Origin: Echinococcus granulosus
Lineage: Eukaryota > Platyhelminthes > Cestoda > Cyclophyllidea > Taeniidae
Reading direction: 5' to 3'
Length of the DNA: 64,000 nt
Assembly: GCF_000524195.1 (NCBI RefSeq)
Contig: NW_020170413.1
Location: 519,008-583,007 of the forward strand
Position numbers and translations under genes: made by a program. The notes beneath the pieces were generated by a model. It was not told the DNA's origin. It made no database searches and worked only from the letters and a program-made list of their open reading frames with translations. Below are positions 36,217-50,000 of the stretch, one piece after another; the first letter of the stretch is position 1, and every line of letters starts with the position of its first letter.

Positions 36217-37069
36217 TAAGCTCTTTGATGGGCGCTTGTTTACTACTTACATGTTTGAGAGCCTCCAACGATTATGCCATCTGCGGTGTAAACAGAATTG
36301 GTGATCGTCGTCACCGAAATTGTTTTATACAATTTGTTTTTTTTTTTTGAATGTCTACCCAATCGTCTCATATCAGTTTTGCGTGAAAAACCACTTTTAT
36401 GCTGTAAATGGGTATACAGAGCAGGAGGAGCTTCATTCCATTGTTGTGGATATTCGGTCCTGGCAGATTGAAAGGTTCCGGTTGTTACCAACGCAATGTT
36501 GACGGATAACGCAGATTTGCGTTTCACTGAGGCTGAATCCACTTGTAAGTAAGGAATTCGGATCATATCCCACCTCTGCGACAAAGGCAGACGAATTGAA
36601 GCGTCTCGAAGGGGCTCCTCTGTGGCTTCCACTCTATTTGCGAATTGCGTTGTAGGCACGCAGTTGCTGGGTGCCGTATGCCAATCTGCATTCGCTGATT
36701 TATTTGTCGAATGAAATCATTCACCTGGATCAGTCTTATCCTCTTACAGCACTAAGAGTCCTGTTTTTCCATTACTTAAAATAGTGAATGAATTCACTAC
36801 TAGGTTTAAAGACTACTGAACTGAAGACGGTCTTCTGAATTGGGGCGATGTCTGCTTCTTATCTCTGACAGACCAGACTGATTTGTACGAAGTTTATGGT
36901 ATTGTACGTAGTGGTGGACATCTAAAAGCTCCTCTAGTATTATTTCTGAATCACTATTCCTGAAAGTCGATTCTCCTTCTTTAAAGGGAGAGGTGGGATA
37001 GCACTAGGTCCAATTTGTTGCCAAAACTGATAACTCAATTTTATCAACAGCGTTCGTTTTTTTCCCCAG
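36217..37069. other. Upstream flank of antigen-B-like gene 2
   Basis: About 850 bases with no gene I can support. A 138-codon minus-strand frame at 36243-36659 is open but has no family resemblance and no splice link to the antigen gene. The right end is the pyrimidine-rich acceptor of the exon at 37070. Confidence 0.4.
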
Positions 37070-38017
37070 CTTGTGATACGAAGTGTCCACCGGGTTATTG
37101 GCTCTATGGCAACTGTTCGCGTGGACAATCACTGGAATGCAAACGTGAGTTTTTCTTCACGTTCTTGTGATTCTTCACTTATCATTATTGTCCCTCTCCT
37201 AGGCTGCTCTGACGGCTGTCCTGCAGGAATGTATATTGCACGACCGTGTACACCGTACAGCGATCTTGTGTGTCGAGGTAAAGTTTACCCCCTCCCCCAT
37301 TAATTTAAACGCAGTTTATCAGGTTGAGTGTGAATTCGTTCGAGATTTGGGCTAAATTATTGAGGGTTTATCGGTCTCAAATGTTCAGGTTCTTCTGTCC
37401 TTCCTGTCATGCGTGACCAGATACGTACGTCTGTGGGAAACTTAGTGACGCCTGTGAAATAATAAATTTATCCAAAATCCACTGTAACCTAGGAGTATTC
37501 ATAAGAAAATCACCTTATTTTTACAGTTTTTTATTAAATTTGTGTCAAAATATGTTAAGTTAACACCTCCGCCACTATCGTCACATATGTGTGACACATT
37601 CTTTTTCGTTATGTGACAAATAGTTGTTCCACATTGGTTGGGTTTATAATTGTAAGGTAACCAGGCGAGGCATCTTCGTCTGAGGAGGGCATTGACACCC
37701 TTTTTTGATACATCTTTTTTGTGGGCGTCTTTCCCCTCAAGCCAGGGTAGCGATCATGTAAACTACTTTGGGAGGGTAAATTGGGTTTTGAGAGACCCTT
37801 AACTTCTGTCTTAAAGTATTATTAACTTATAACTGCTCGTCTAATTAACTTTATTTGTTTTCTCTTCATAATGTCTCATTTATGAAATATGAATCGGCTC
37901 TAGCCCGCAAAACCCGATTGAAATGTTTTTTATCACTTCAAGCTTGCAGACCGCTGTGCATTTCAGAGGAATTCGAATTCACACCCTGCAAAGGATCCAG
38001 CAATCGTGAATGCAGAC
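37070..38017 (+). other. Three equal 75-base cysteine-rich (TNFR-like) exons
   Basis: Exons 37070-37144, 37203-37277 and 37943-38017 are each 75 bases long and each begins and ends in phase 1, so each adds a 25-residue unit. Patterns include CDTKCPPGYW, CSDGCPAGMY and CRPLCISEEF, each followed by two further cysteines near the unit's end. This C-x3-C...C...C spacing resembles TNF-receptor cysteine repeats. Symmetric phase-1 exons are typical of shuffled or duplicated extracellular modules. The introns between them are 58 and 665 bases. Confidence 0.85.
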
Positions 38018-41000
38018 GTAAGTTCTGTGCAAATGCATTTAATACGGTTTAGTTCAACAGCATTTACTCAAAACACAACTCTGCTGTGATGGGTAATGAG
38101 GAACACCTTAAGGATCTCACTATGAAAGTTCATGGATTTTAAGAACTAGAAGTGCGAGACCTTGGAACATCACTAGCCGGAATGTTCATCCAGCATTGTA
38201 AGGTTATCAAATAAGTTTGTACGGTCTTCTAAGCTACGGAGCAAATATTTAGGATTCATTCATGCCGAAACTCGATGCTGCTAATTCCTTCCACTTTTGT
38301 GGGCGTGTTTTGTTTCCAGAAGCCAAGAACCAACCTGTTTCTAGCCTTCTCAGTTTCTGTTCCACTTTTATTGCCCAAATAAAAGGCAAGAAAAGATGAC
38401 AATCACTTAGCAAAACATGTTCGGAGCATAGACGATGATGAATTGCAAAATCATTTCTCCAGCGAATGAAGAACAAGCAAGTGGACAGCGTTAATTATGA
38501 TAAACATGAGAGAAGTGAGGAACACATTGATCGTTTTTTAAGCTATCTGTCATGTTTTGTGCACCTGGGTGGGATCCATCCGCATAGCCTTCTGGACGGT
38601 AACTTCTCCCGCCGCATCCTCAAAAACTGTGCACCGGGTTCAACCAACATGGTACGTTATAAGGACTGAAAATGAGGTAAGAGCACTGAAGGGAACAAAG
38701 AGGGATACGGTGCTGGTGGACTGACTGACTCATCTCATCCATACTTTGTGATGAAAACGAACACTAATTTTGCTTTTAGGAAAGGACATCATTCCAGAAC
38801 TGGTGATCCCCCACAAACGTCGGGTATGGTTCGAGGATCAACGAAAGGTTAAGGATGTGTCATTCATTCTTACTTCAGAGACGCTGCGACGTCTGCCAGT
38901 CAATCGGACTATCGTTCTCGATCGGGGTTCTGGCTATCAGGTTCCTCCACATCTTTTGTTCAAATTCGTTTTTTAGAAAGATTCTACTTTTTACCCACTG
39001 AGTGTCTTTTCCCATTTTTCAGGTGCAACTGGAGTTTGAGATGGTTCAACTGGAGCCCATCCTCGAACCCGTGAATCACTCGGCAAGTAATGACAATGCG
39101 CACTTCCTCGCCTCGGCACAGGAGGGCGTCAGTGCTTCGGAAGACCTCTACAGTCGTCAGTGGTTCGGTGGCAGCACTGCGGACGCCTCCATTTCGCACA
39201 CACAGAGCGGTGGCTTTCACGAGAATTGGCATCGAGCCAACGAAACGCTGGCTCGCCTCTGTCCCTTTCCCATTCCTCCGGTCTACCATCTCACCATGCT
39301 TGTTCACAGAGTGGGTTATGATGCCCTCAAGGTTGTTACTAATGATATCAAAGATTCACATAACTTTATCATTGAGTGCTCTGCTTCAACTGTAGGGTTT
39401 CCGGCTGACTCCAGCTGCTACTGTCAATCGTATTCCATTAGTAGATTTACCGCTCATTCCTGTGTCAACTGATTTATTCCTGAAGACGCAATGGAGCACA
39501 AAAGTCGGGAAAGAGGTGCATCTTTTACGTATGGGAGGGTATTCAGACCAGGTTTCCACGCTATCATTCTGAAGATTGAATCGTGGGAGAGAGTACCATA
39601 GTATATTTTTACTACTTCTTACCTGTTCCAAATGAATTTTAGCGTTCATCCAAATCAGCTAAGAAACGGAGGTCGATTTAGTGTAATGAGTTTACAAGAA
39701 GGCGCGAAGATTCCTAAGCTCAACATCAGTTTGATTGATGTTTCAATCATCCAGTTACTTGAAGACCGTACATCAACAATTTTCCTCCCTTTCTGTCCCT
39801 TTTAGAATGTTACTACTGCCACTGATCCAGATCAGAGTCTCCCTGGTTACCGACCCATTCTAACCAGCTGCACCACCTACGAGCAACATGGAAACTTTCC
39901 ACCCCTTGGATCTACACCTTCTACGTCGGAGGAGCGTCGAGACTTCTATGGTGACGCCGCGTTTGCCGGCTTAAGTGGCGACTTCGGTTATGGAGACTAT
40001 CGGCCACTGAGAGGTGGTTTTTATCCCACCGCCGCAGCGGATGATGCCTACGTCTATGCAGCTCAGAGAAGTCGATTAATGGCAGCGGAAGCACCAAGTA
40101 TATCTTGTCTGGAACCGTCTAAATTACCCGCCGTGTTTGGGCCAGAGTGGAATGATGAACTGGCTGCTCCGCAGACGGCCTTCTATGAGGAGAAGATTCA
40201 GTAAGTCATTTTGCATTCGCCGACTGATAACCAGTGTCCGATTTATCCTTGAAGGCGTCGTAGAATGGCTAAGGGAATATTGCGGATAGGTCAACAATGT
40301 AGAAGGCCACGTTTCTTCAGCCAGACTCCGTCCTTCATTACCACAAAGTTACTCTTCTCTTGTCTGATTTAATCACATGATAGGCGTTGTGGGTATAATA
40401 AGGGTTTCGGAGACTGGCTAAACTTTCACCAAAATGGCTGCTATACTGTGAGCTGAGACCCGCATTTGATCGGCCGTCTACGAAACGTGTACCCTTACAA
40501 TTCTATGCTTCTGAGAGGCTGTGCATCCATCATTACATAATACCTGGAGTCTTCTTCCCCCAGTTTTGTGCTTTTTTTCCCAAGAAACTTAACCACAGCT
40601 CGCTGTTCTACTAGTGCCGGTCTTCTTAGCTAACAGCGTGCAGATTGCCCTACGCACGTCATGCACGCAGACTATTTGCATTCGAACTAGGGTCCGGTTG
40701 TCACTCGCTATCATCACAGTAATACGCCTCTTGATATTTGAAGAATTGGAAGTTCTAAGGAGTTTTTGGTCACGAATCTCTACCTGAACTTGACTAAAGT
40801 GGATTATCGAAGGTGTCTACGCCCTATTGGATCTTCTGAATTGTGTTAGTGGGAAGACTGTATGAATCCAGGATTCTAACCTCTTTCGATATGGTAAACC
40901 GCCTTGAGTACTTCATTCTTTTATGGACCTGTTGGAATCACGGTGCTTCTTCATCGCCAAGGACCTGATAATGCATATTAGCCTGGAAGTTGTTTTATAT

Positions 41001-44000
41001 TCGCGTGTACAAGAGCTAAGAGATCAGTGCTACGAATAACCATGAGTAGGTTTCTCGGCACTTTCTGGATTGTAGTCAAATGTGAGACAGGAACGCGAAT
41101 CGTCTGATGTCATTTCAGCACTGTTTGAAGCCTATTGCATCCATACGCAATGATACGGTCTATTTAACTCAAATTTTCATTCTGCGGTACCTTTCTCCAC
41201 TTTCACTTAAATGGTAGTAACTTCGCCTAGGTGTGCGCAACTAAAGGAGGCGTGTCGAGCGTGTTTGGTGAACTGTGCGGAGGAAATAAAGAGTAGTTCA
41301 CTCTCCTGCAAACCGACCGCAGGACCGGCGGATAACGGACGCTCGGGTCGGTTAGAGACGTGCTTTGATTGCTGTGCGAAGGACAACTGCACGTACATCT
41401 GTGGGAAGTATTCGGCGCATCGATGTCTCATGCGTCTTTGTAGTCGTGGTAAGCTTTGCAGATTTGTAGATTGAATGCAGCTGTGGACCAGACTGGGTCA
41501 GATCAGAAGAAGAGAGATCAGAGGAAAATTGATGAATGATTGAAAAAGTAGACGGTCCAGTCAGTATTTGATGAATGAAAGAACAATTGGTTGACTCTGA
41601 GACGGACGAACGAAGAACAAATTGACCTATACATCGGAAGATGAATTCGTAATTTCGACAGGTTTGCATGCTGATGGATTTATGAATGAGCTAAACAAAC
41701 TTATTTGTTGATCAGGACTTGGAGTAGAAGGGTCAAGAACAAATGGACGGATGAGTGTGTAGTGACTTCGAGGAAGATTGAGCAAGGGGCAAAAGTGGAG
41801 TAATCGGTAAATGAAATGGAGAATGGTTAAATGGGTGGCGATTCGAACGAATTGGCTCGCGGATGAATGGATGAATGAGCAGTAGAATGATGGAAGAATG
41901 GATGGGTGAGCAGATGAATGAAGGACGGAGAAATGATGATAAGGATGACTGGATGGATGAATGAAGTGTGAATGAGCAGATAGATGAATAGATGGGTAAA
42001 TGAATGAACTAGGAGAGGAAAGACGACCAAATGATTTGATGAATAGATAGGAGCGGTATTGATAGTTGAATTGGATGACTAGAAAAGCTTTGCGGATGTT
42101 TTAATTTTTGTTTTTTTTCTTTCTAATCTTTTCAGGGACGCGATTGGACTTTCGTCTCACGCCCGAGTGGCCCAAGGAGAACCCTTTCATCTGTCACGTT
42201 CAACCAGCATCCAGTCGTCCAATCTACCGCCTTCGCTGGTCCCTGCTGCACAATGGACATCCGCCGACTAAACAGACTTTCTTAGCCAGCTTATCATTAA
42301 ACCAGCCAATCAGTGGGCCTCAAGGCGAGTCCATTTGGAGTGCGGGTAGTCAACCTTCAACTGGAGCAGCGGGTAAGTTGCCTTGATAAATTTCAGGCCC
42401 ACTCATGTGATTTAGATGGAAAAATTTTGGTAATGGAACCGAGGTGGATAGGGCTCTATTCCTTGTTTGGACAGTTGTCAAATTCATTGTTCTTGCCTCT
42501 TGTAGATAACGTTGTGAAGCGCCTTCCAGATGGAACGCTGAATCAACTGTTTCGAGGGCTGTTGAACGTGGACTACACTCTGGGACTCTCACACATTCCA
42601 GACATTATCAGCGGCTCTGCTAATACCCAGGCTGCTTACTATTGGAGCACGCAGGCGAATTTCGTTTTTTTTCACCATTTTTCCACTTTATGGAGTCAGA
42701 TAACTTTTATGTTTTGGGTCCAGCAAAAGTTGTCGTAGCCCATGAGAAAGCAGTGTTTAGAAGTCTTTCGATGGGTTTAATCCACATAACCGTAATGTGC
42801 TGTTATTGTGGCCTCAGGTTACCGAATTTTGTCCAAGTTAGGGACAAGTTTTATAAGGGACATTTTCGCCTTTTCTACTTTTCCAGTCTGAGTCTTGACT
42901 CAAGTCAGCTTAAACCTATTCTAGGGACAATCAAGTTATCCTTCAAGGACTTTCTCCGCTTTTTAACATCATGTCAAACAAATTCCCCCTTTTTGTGACG
43001 GAGGCTCCTGCTGATTTGCATATCAACTCAAGCTGACTGCGTTGCAGCTCAGAGGCTCCCCGAAAATTGATCAGTTTCTGTATTTTTTTACCTTCCAGAC
43101 AATCCCCCTCCTCCAGAACACCATGGCAAGCACTTTTGGCGGTAGTAGTGGCGGTCCTCGTGGCGGAGTTGGGGGAGCCGGGGGCTACACAGGTTCGGGT
43201 AGCAGCTATCCCTTCCTTCCGCCGTTTGGATCCACTCCAAGTGATTCATCTAGTGGTGCAACCACTCCCAGTATCCTAGTCTGGCCTTCAAAGCCCTTTG
43301 AAGTGAGTACGGACCTCTGGCGTCGTCTTTCAGCAGCACCATGCGCGTCAGCCGATCATTTGTTGGAGAAGCTAAACATCTACACACCTGCATTGGCACC
43401 TTACATCGGCATGACTGACGTCCAGGTAAGTGAAATAGGGGGCGGAGGTTTGTCTTCTAGAGTCCCACAAATTGTGTGAGTCTGGAAAGCGACTTTGATA
43501 TGAGTGGATTGAAGGGCTTGGAGACCATTTTCACAGGTAGTTTTGTCAGAGCTCCATGTTACTAGCGTTAATATAAAATCATGAGCTATGAAATTGGTCT
43601 CCCTTGTTTCTCTGATCGAGTTTTGAGGCCGATTCTTGACGCTCACCCTAGTTTCTCTTCTGTGTTGGGCATTATCACTAGAAGTCCAGTGAATCGAAAT
43701 CCGCTGTGAGGTAGAATTGAGGGTCATATAATGATTTTAAATTATAATCAAAGAGCCTTTGACCTTGATGAATGTTGTGCGTCTTGTAGATCTCCATGGC
43801 GGTCAAATGCTGTGTTCTGTTGGCGGACTGTGCTTGTCACGGCTAGTCAACGTCCTCTAGCAAGCACTCTGGTCGTAGAGTCATTTACCTAAAACCCCAA
43901 TAGCTCATTTGAATGCTTTACACATGAGGCAGCCGAAAGATTTTGTCCGGTTTTCTTATTAATGAATTATTACAGAAGTCTTCTTGAAATTTTTCATTCG

Positions 44001-47000
44001 TTTAAACAATCTCCTTTACAATCTCTGCTCTAAAATAATTTTGCCAACGGGATGGGAGCTTTTGAATTTCATTTTGCCTTGGGGTCTCGAGTGAAAATCT
44101 GGCCTAGTGCTTCCATTTCTGTCTACCTCACTCCCATCACTTGGCGAAATATAAGGGGAGATCGGAAGGTGGCGCTAAGCAGTATGTTCCTCCTTCCCGC
44201 CCTCAAGAATATTTTCGGAGTGATCAGTCAGGTCTCTGTCTGAAGAGAGGGGATTATTCTTGTATACCTTTGCGCCATGTAATCTGGGCCTCAGTTGTAA
44301 TTGTTTGGTCTTGGGTAGGGAATTCTTGACAGTCATCTGTGTCCGTGGAGAATCAGTGATAGGACTTATCTCGCGAATCGCTCAAATTCTTCCAGCCATT
44401 TGTCTGCGTGTGGTACCTTCTGTTGACGCATATCCCTCCCTTTCTAAATGTTACGTTACGAAAAGAATCTGTAGCTTTGGAACTGATCAATGTGAAGGTT
44501 CAAGCTGGGAGAAGAACAGGATGGGGAGAGCGAAAAAGAGTAGCAAGCCCATAGATTGACGCAGTCTATCTACCCTTCATTGGGGTTGTATTATCAACAG
44601 CCAAGTCCCTATCATTGCAGCGATCTGTACAAAGACTCGACGAATTTTTCTGGCCACCTGATCAACTTGTAAAAAACGTTCCTCTTTAATCGCAAAGACG
44701 ATTGTTTGTTCATAAAACAGGTAATAACAAGACCCTAATCTTGCACTTTTACTTTCTCAACAGTCTCGTGGCGATCAAGACATCCACTACTTTAAATCTG
44801 CACTTTGGATGAAATTTTGGGAATATTTTGCCTTATGGATGTTTCTTTACAATAAAAGGCAGGATGGGAGGAGGTGGGGTGGGGGGTTCTATGGAGGCTC
44901 TGTGTTAGTGCGTGGATATGTTCGATGCATTCTAAAAACAATTATATCTTTCCTCCTTTAGGTCAACTATCGAGCGCCTTACCTCTACTCCATCTCACAT
45001 GTTCGCATCAAACCGAAGGTATGTTTACTTCCCCTTCTGTCTCGTTCATTCGAATATAGAGAAGCCAATCTGGACAGTTTGTTTAAAACGTATGGGATGC
45101 GTTGATGTTGTAGGAACAATTTTGACCTCACAAAAATACTGTGTTGACTAAGTTGGCACACGTGCAGGTGCCGCGTCCTCAGAGTGACGACTACATCGTC
45201 TCTTTCGGGAGGTCCCAACTACCTCTTCGTCAATGCCAAATTTTAGCCAATCCTGAAGCGTATAGTCATCACTTCAACAGCAGCTCAAAAGTAGAGGTTT
45301 ATGGAGTTTTAATCGGGTGAATTGGAGGATCGCAAATTGTGATCAAATTAATCACTTGGATTTTCCCTCATCCACACTCCTGGGTAACGCAGGCCGCATA
45401 AGAACGGTGCATTAGATAGCTTGTGCGCAGTTTCCAACTTTAACAAAATATTCCTCTTACTCTTTTCTTCTTCACAGCTGAATTTTAGCCTTTCCAAAGA
45501 CTCCTCCTTCCTTGGAAGCATCTTCGAACCCGCCTCCGTGGAACGTGGTCACTCACTACGCGCCAGCCTGGCTCTTAGCTTGAACTACGGTCTCAATGAC
45601 GACGTGGTGATGCAAAATCTCCAACAGTCGCAACAACAACAACAGCAAAGTTTTTGGGTCATTGATTTGGCCGGTCAGGTGTCACACTTTCCGGGTCTTT
45701 TTCGATTGAAAGTCTACCCTGAGGAGGCCGGAGGAAGTGGAACTGGCGGCGGTGGAAGTGGTGGTAGTGGAGGTGGAGCAGATTCCATGGAGGAGGTGGA
45801 AGAACATGAAAAAATGCCCGATGGAGAACCTCTTTTGGACTACGAGGTGGGAGTGTTTGAGGAAAATAAATTTGAGGTGAGTAAACATTTGAAACAGGAG
45901 TTTTCAAAAGTATAAAACCAGTACGTCCAAGTTTCTCTCTCGTTTCGTTAGATTTTAAGTGGTTTTCATCAACCCTCGTCATGGCAAATTCTTGTAACTT
46001 AGAAACTTGTCGTATTATTGTGTGTTGAGGTGTATGCATTGGGATGCACAAACGAAGTGCGTCGGTCTGTCGGAACGGCAATCTTTTTTGTGCCCTCCAA
46101 TATTTTACTCTTATTTTAAGTCCTTCCATCATAAAACGTCAGTTGAATCTGGTGGATCCGATTTGTGCTGTATAAGCTTCCGGCCAAGGTGGTAGCATGA
46201 GGATGTGGTACCAAAAAGTACCTTCTAGTGACGGTTTGAACAATATGAAAGATCCTGGCAACTGGAAACGTCATGAAATCCAACTTCCATCGACTGGAAG
46301 ATGGCACTAGACTCCAAAATTGTCAATTAGTTGTTCTTTAGTTCTTTTGCGTACTGTATACAAATATGTCATGAATTTCAGATCCATTACTGACTGACTA
46401 ATTGACTAGCACATTTGCACTATGTTTTTCCACAAATCTCAATCCTTTTCGTTCATTTTTCAGCTGCGTATTCTGATTCCAGCTCCCAGCGAAGAGCCTG
46501 ACTACGATAAGTCTTTTCGGCTGATCATTTTGGATGCCAAAAATCGTCTAGACATTCGTGTGCGTCGCGCCGTTCAACCGCCTGCGGAGATGCAACAGAG
46601 GCGCATGTACACCGTCTCCTCAAGCAGTAAGCAAAATATTCCTCCTTTTCGATGTGACTACTAATTTTACAGTAGTATATTGCCTAGTGGGTAGGACACC
46701 AATTTTTGAGCGGATTCTGTTCAGCAACTTGATGGTGTTATGAAAAATGATGGGGGCGCGAGAGATGCTTGGAGAGGCTGAATGCAGTCATGTCAAACAG
46801 TACGACAATTTTACCTCATATCATACAACTAATGTCATCATTTATTATTTGGCGTTCAACCAGGCTAAATGATTAAATGTTTGATAGATATGACAATCAT
46901 GATGTTTGATCGTATGGCAAAAGCGTTGGGGAATAGGCAATTGACACACATATCTGTTGATATGCGCGCTCCAGTATAGGATGTACTGGTCTGGGGGATA

Positions 47001-50000
47001 CAAATTGCTCCGAATGCCCGATCGACCAGGAAAAAATCACCTCTTGTGCTGGTTCAGAGAAACTGAACAGTGTCAATTAAAGATTCCTTGAAAGTCGTTG
47101 TAGCAAATGAAAAATCAGGCCATCTTTAGCCTTTCGTGTGACTGTATATTCCATATACACGTTGAAGTGTTAGGACGCGATGTGGAATAGGGTTTCAAAG
47201 CTGTAGGTTTAAAAGAGTGGGTTACCCTGTAGGTGCTCTCTCTTCCCTCGCGGCTCTTGTGCCAAGTTTGGCCGCTCGGCAACTTCGCGAGGCGAACATC
47301 GCTGCACCAGTGAATCGATTGGTCAGACGAGGACTCCCAACAACTGCAGCGTCGACGGCAGCGACAACAACGTTCACAGTTAACCGAGTGCTACCCATTG
47401 GACCTCCTGCAGAGGTTGTCTACGTGCTGATTCTTTTCCTTCTCCTTCTCTTTGTCATCCACGTTTTGGGGCACATTACTCAACCAGGTCTGTGTTCTGT
47501 GACCATCGCTTCTTTACATTCGGGTCGTCAATTTTTGTTTTCAATTAATGCGTCATAGATGAGATGCTATCTTGACTTCCTAATGACAATATTTGTGCTT
47601 TTTTCTCCTGAACCGCTGTTAAGCTTACTGACAGCCTCAAATGTTGATCTTTCTGAAGATCCCTCGCACTACTGGATTGGTTGCACACCCGCACAGACCT
47701 CTGACCCCAATGCCACTACCTCGGCGGCCATCTTCACCTTTCGACCCCCCGACAAGGTCACACCCCTGACCTACTGGCGACGGGTCTTTGTATTGGTTAT
47801 CTACCTCTGTCTCAAATCGGCCTACACCTTCAGTGTTACCCTCACTGCACTCATCATTGTAACGCGCTACTTTACGAGGTAAGTGAAGAGTCCGTGTAGC
47901 TAATTGTGGACTTTAATATCATTATTGTCTTTTATTACAAAGAGAACCGGCCCAGCAGTTGGCCAGTATGGCGGAGTGGAACGGGCTGGGTGGGCCTGAT
48001 CACAGTCGGTCAGTGGTGAGCATCGCGCGTCAGAAGCTGCTCAAAGACGCAATGGACGCCTACCTCAAGGTGGAACTGCGTCGACAACAACGCGAGGCTC
48101 TCGAGATGCACAAGGCCTGCTCTGCAGGCACCGACAAGATGTTTGACAAAATGGAACAGGTATTTCTGTCTTGCCTCTTTGTTCCATTCCTTGGGACGTG
48201 ATTGCCGCAGTTTTCAGCTCATCTTTTACAGTTTTATGTCTCAGTTTAGTCCCATTTTCATGCCACAGTTAGTTAAGTGGTTGAACGGGTAGGTGATTGA
48301 GCTTTCCATTGTGAGGTAATGAAACAGTTGGGAAATCTGGTGGTCATAGATTCTCTATCATCTTGAAATTCAGTGGATTCTGTGGTGAGGTAGGGACCAA
48401 TTTCTTTCGTCTACGGACCTATGGAAAAACACCAGGTCTTGTGACTTTCGGCCATATTTTAAATCAAACTAGTAGATTTTTCCGACAATTGAGGGGCTAT
48501 TTCAATGTCAACTTGACAATAAGTGAAATAACCACCCACCTGTGTTGTGCCTGATCTCAGTATGACTTCTTGGTCTTTACTTCTTTATGTGCCCCATGCT
48601 GCGCAAATCTGTATGTTTAGGGGTTGTCTTCTCATATCTATTGGGGGTTAAAGTAAATTGCCGCAACTTTTGAGATTGAGGCCCGCATCTGGTTTCAAAA
48701 CCCGGTATATATCATGGCAAACTAAAGATGGGTAAACAGCTAGCTGAGTTCTTTTATTTTAGGCCTTTGACGTAGCCTCAAGGCGCTCCGCCTCACGTCG
48801 TAGCCGCGTTCTTGTCTCTCAAGCTGTTGCGGAGTACGCGCGAGTCGCCGCTGCTGCCTCCGTCCTCGCCTTCGACAGTGGACTGGCAAATTTTAACACC
48901 ACTGCACAGTGGGCGCTGCGCCGACTGCGTGCCGATCTGGAGGCCACGGAGGGCCTCCTTGCCACCTCCGATTGGTTGGCGGGCGCACGGCTCATCTACG
49001 AGGAGGTGGCGCGACTACGCGGCCTTGCACCTGACCCGGCGGACCCTACGCGACCCTTTCTGCAGTGGGCAAAGCTCTTGCCACCTCCCCTTTACGATTC
49101 GATTTATCATACCGGTGGTGGAGCCCCCGTATTTAGTCTGCCCCCGCACCTGCCTCACTTTGATCCCGATAAGATGCGACTGCCCACACCACCTGTATGG
49201 AATGAGGTGGTAGAGACGGGCGGAGGAGGGAGCGATGCCGACGCCTTTGAGACGAGATATGGACCCTCCTACCTACCATTTGTCTCCGATGCTGTGGATG
49301 TGGTGAGTTTTGAGTCGGTTCTTTGTTCCTTCGCAATCGGTGCGTGTGGGTTTCTTCTTGTTGTGTCTCTGCTTCAATTGCAGATGAACAAAACAACTTT
49401 AAGATTTCCCAAGCACATACTTTTTTCACAAACAAATTTTTGGTCTGCTTTTGATAAGGTGGCAGCCGTCTGTGGGTATCTACTAATCACAGCTTTAAAA
49501 CATTCACTCTTGTAATTGGCGAATTAGGTAAATCTTAGATCGTTGACTCACATTTTAGTAGTTTCGGGGGATCATTTTGAAATTCAAAGTTAAATAAACT
49601 AGACAATTTAGTGTTGATTATTACTAAAGGGATAGAATGAGGACGCGACCGTAATTAGGTTCCAAAATGGCATGCCTGTAGGACGGTGAACAACTAGCCT
49701 GGTCAGTGTACGAAGACGCCGACGGCAGGTCCGACCAAGGCGAGACAGACTGGCCAAAGGACCTTCTTCAATCAAGTTCGAAGAAGAAACGACCCTCAAC
49801 ACACCAGCAGGCCGAGACCTCCAACTCCAAGTCCACCAGTGCAGACGGTGGCATCGTGGACGTCTTTCAACTCAACTGGATTCATCTCCTCTGTTTCGCT
49901 CTCTTCCTCGACGGCTTTTGGCTCGTTCATCGTGTGCTTCACACCGTGGATACGGCGGAACGGATTCTCTATGGGGAGCCTATTGTCATCGACTGCACGG

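Noticed and set aside
36243..36659. A 138-codon minus-strand frame just upstream of antigen-B-like gene 2
   Set aside because: No recognisable domain and its position overlaps the promoter side of the antigen gene; no splice link in frame was found.
45659..46132. A 157-codon minus-strand frame opposite the Gly-rich exon
   Set aside because: It is the shadow of the plus-strand exon 45478-45876, created by its Gly/Glu-rich codons.
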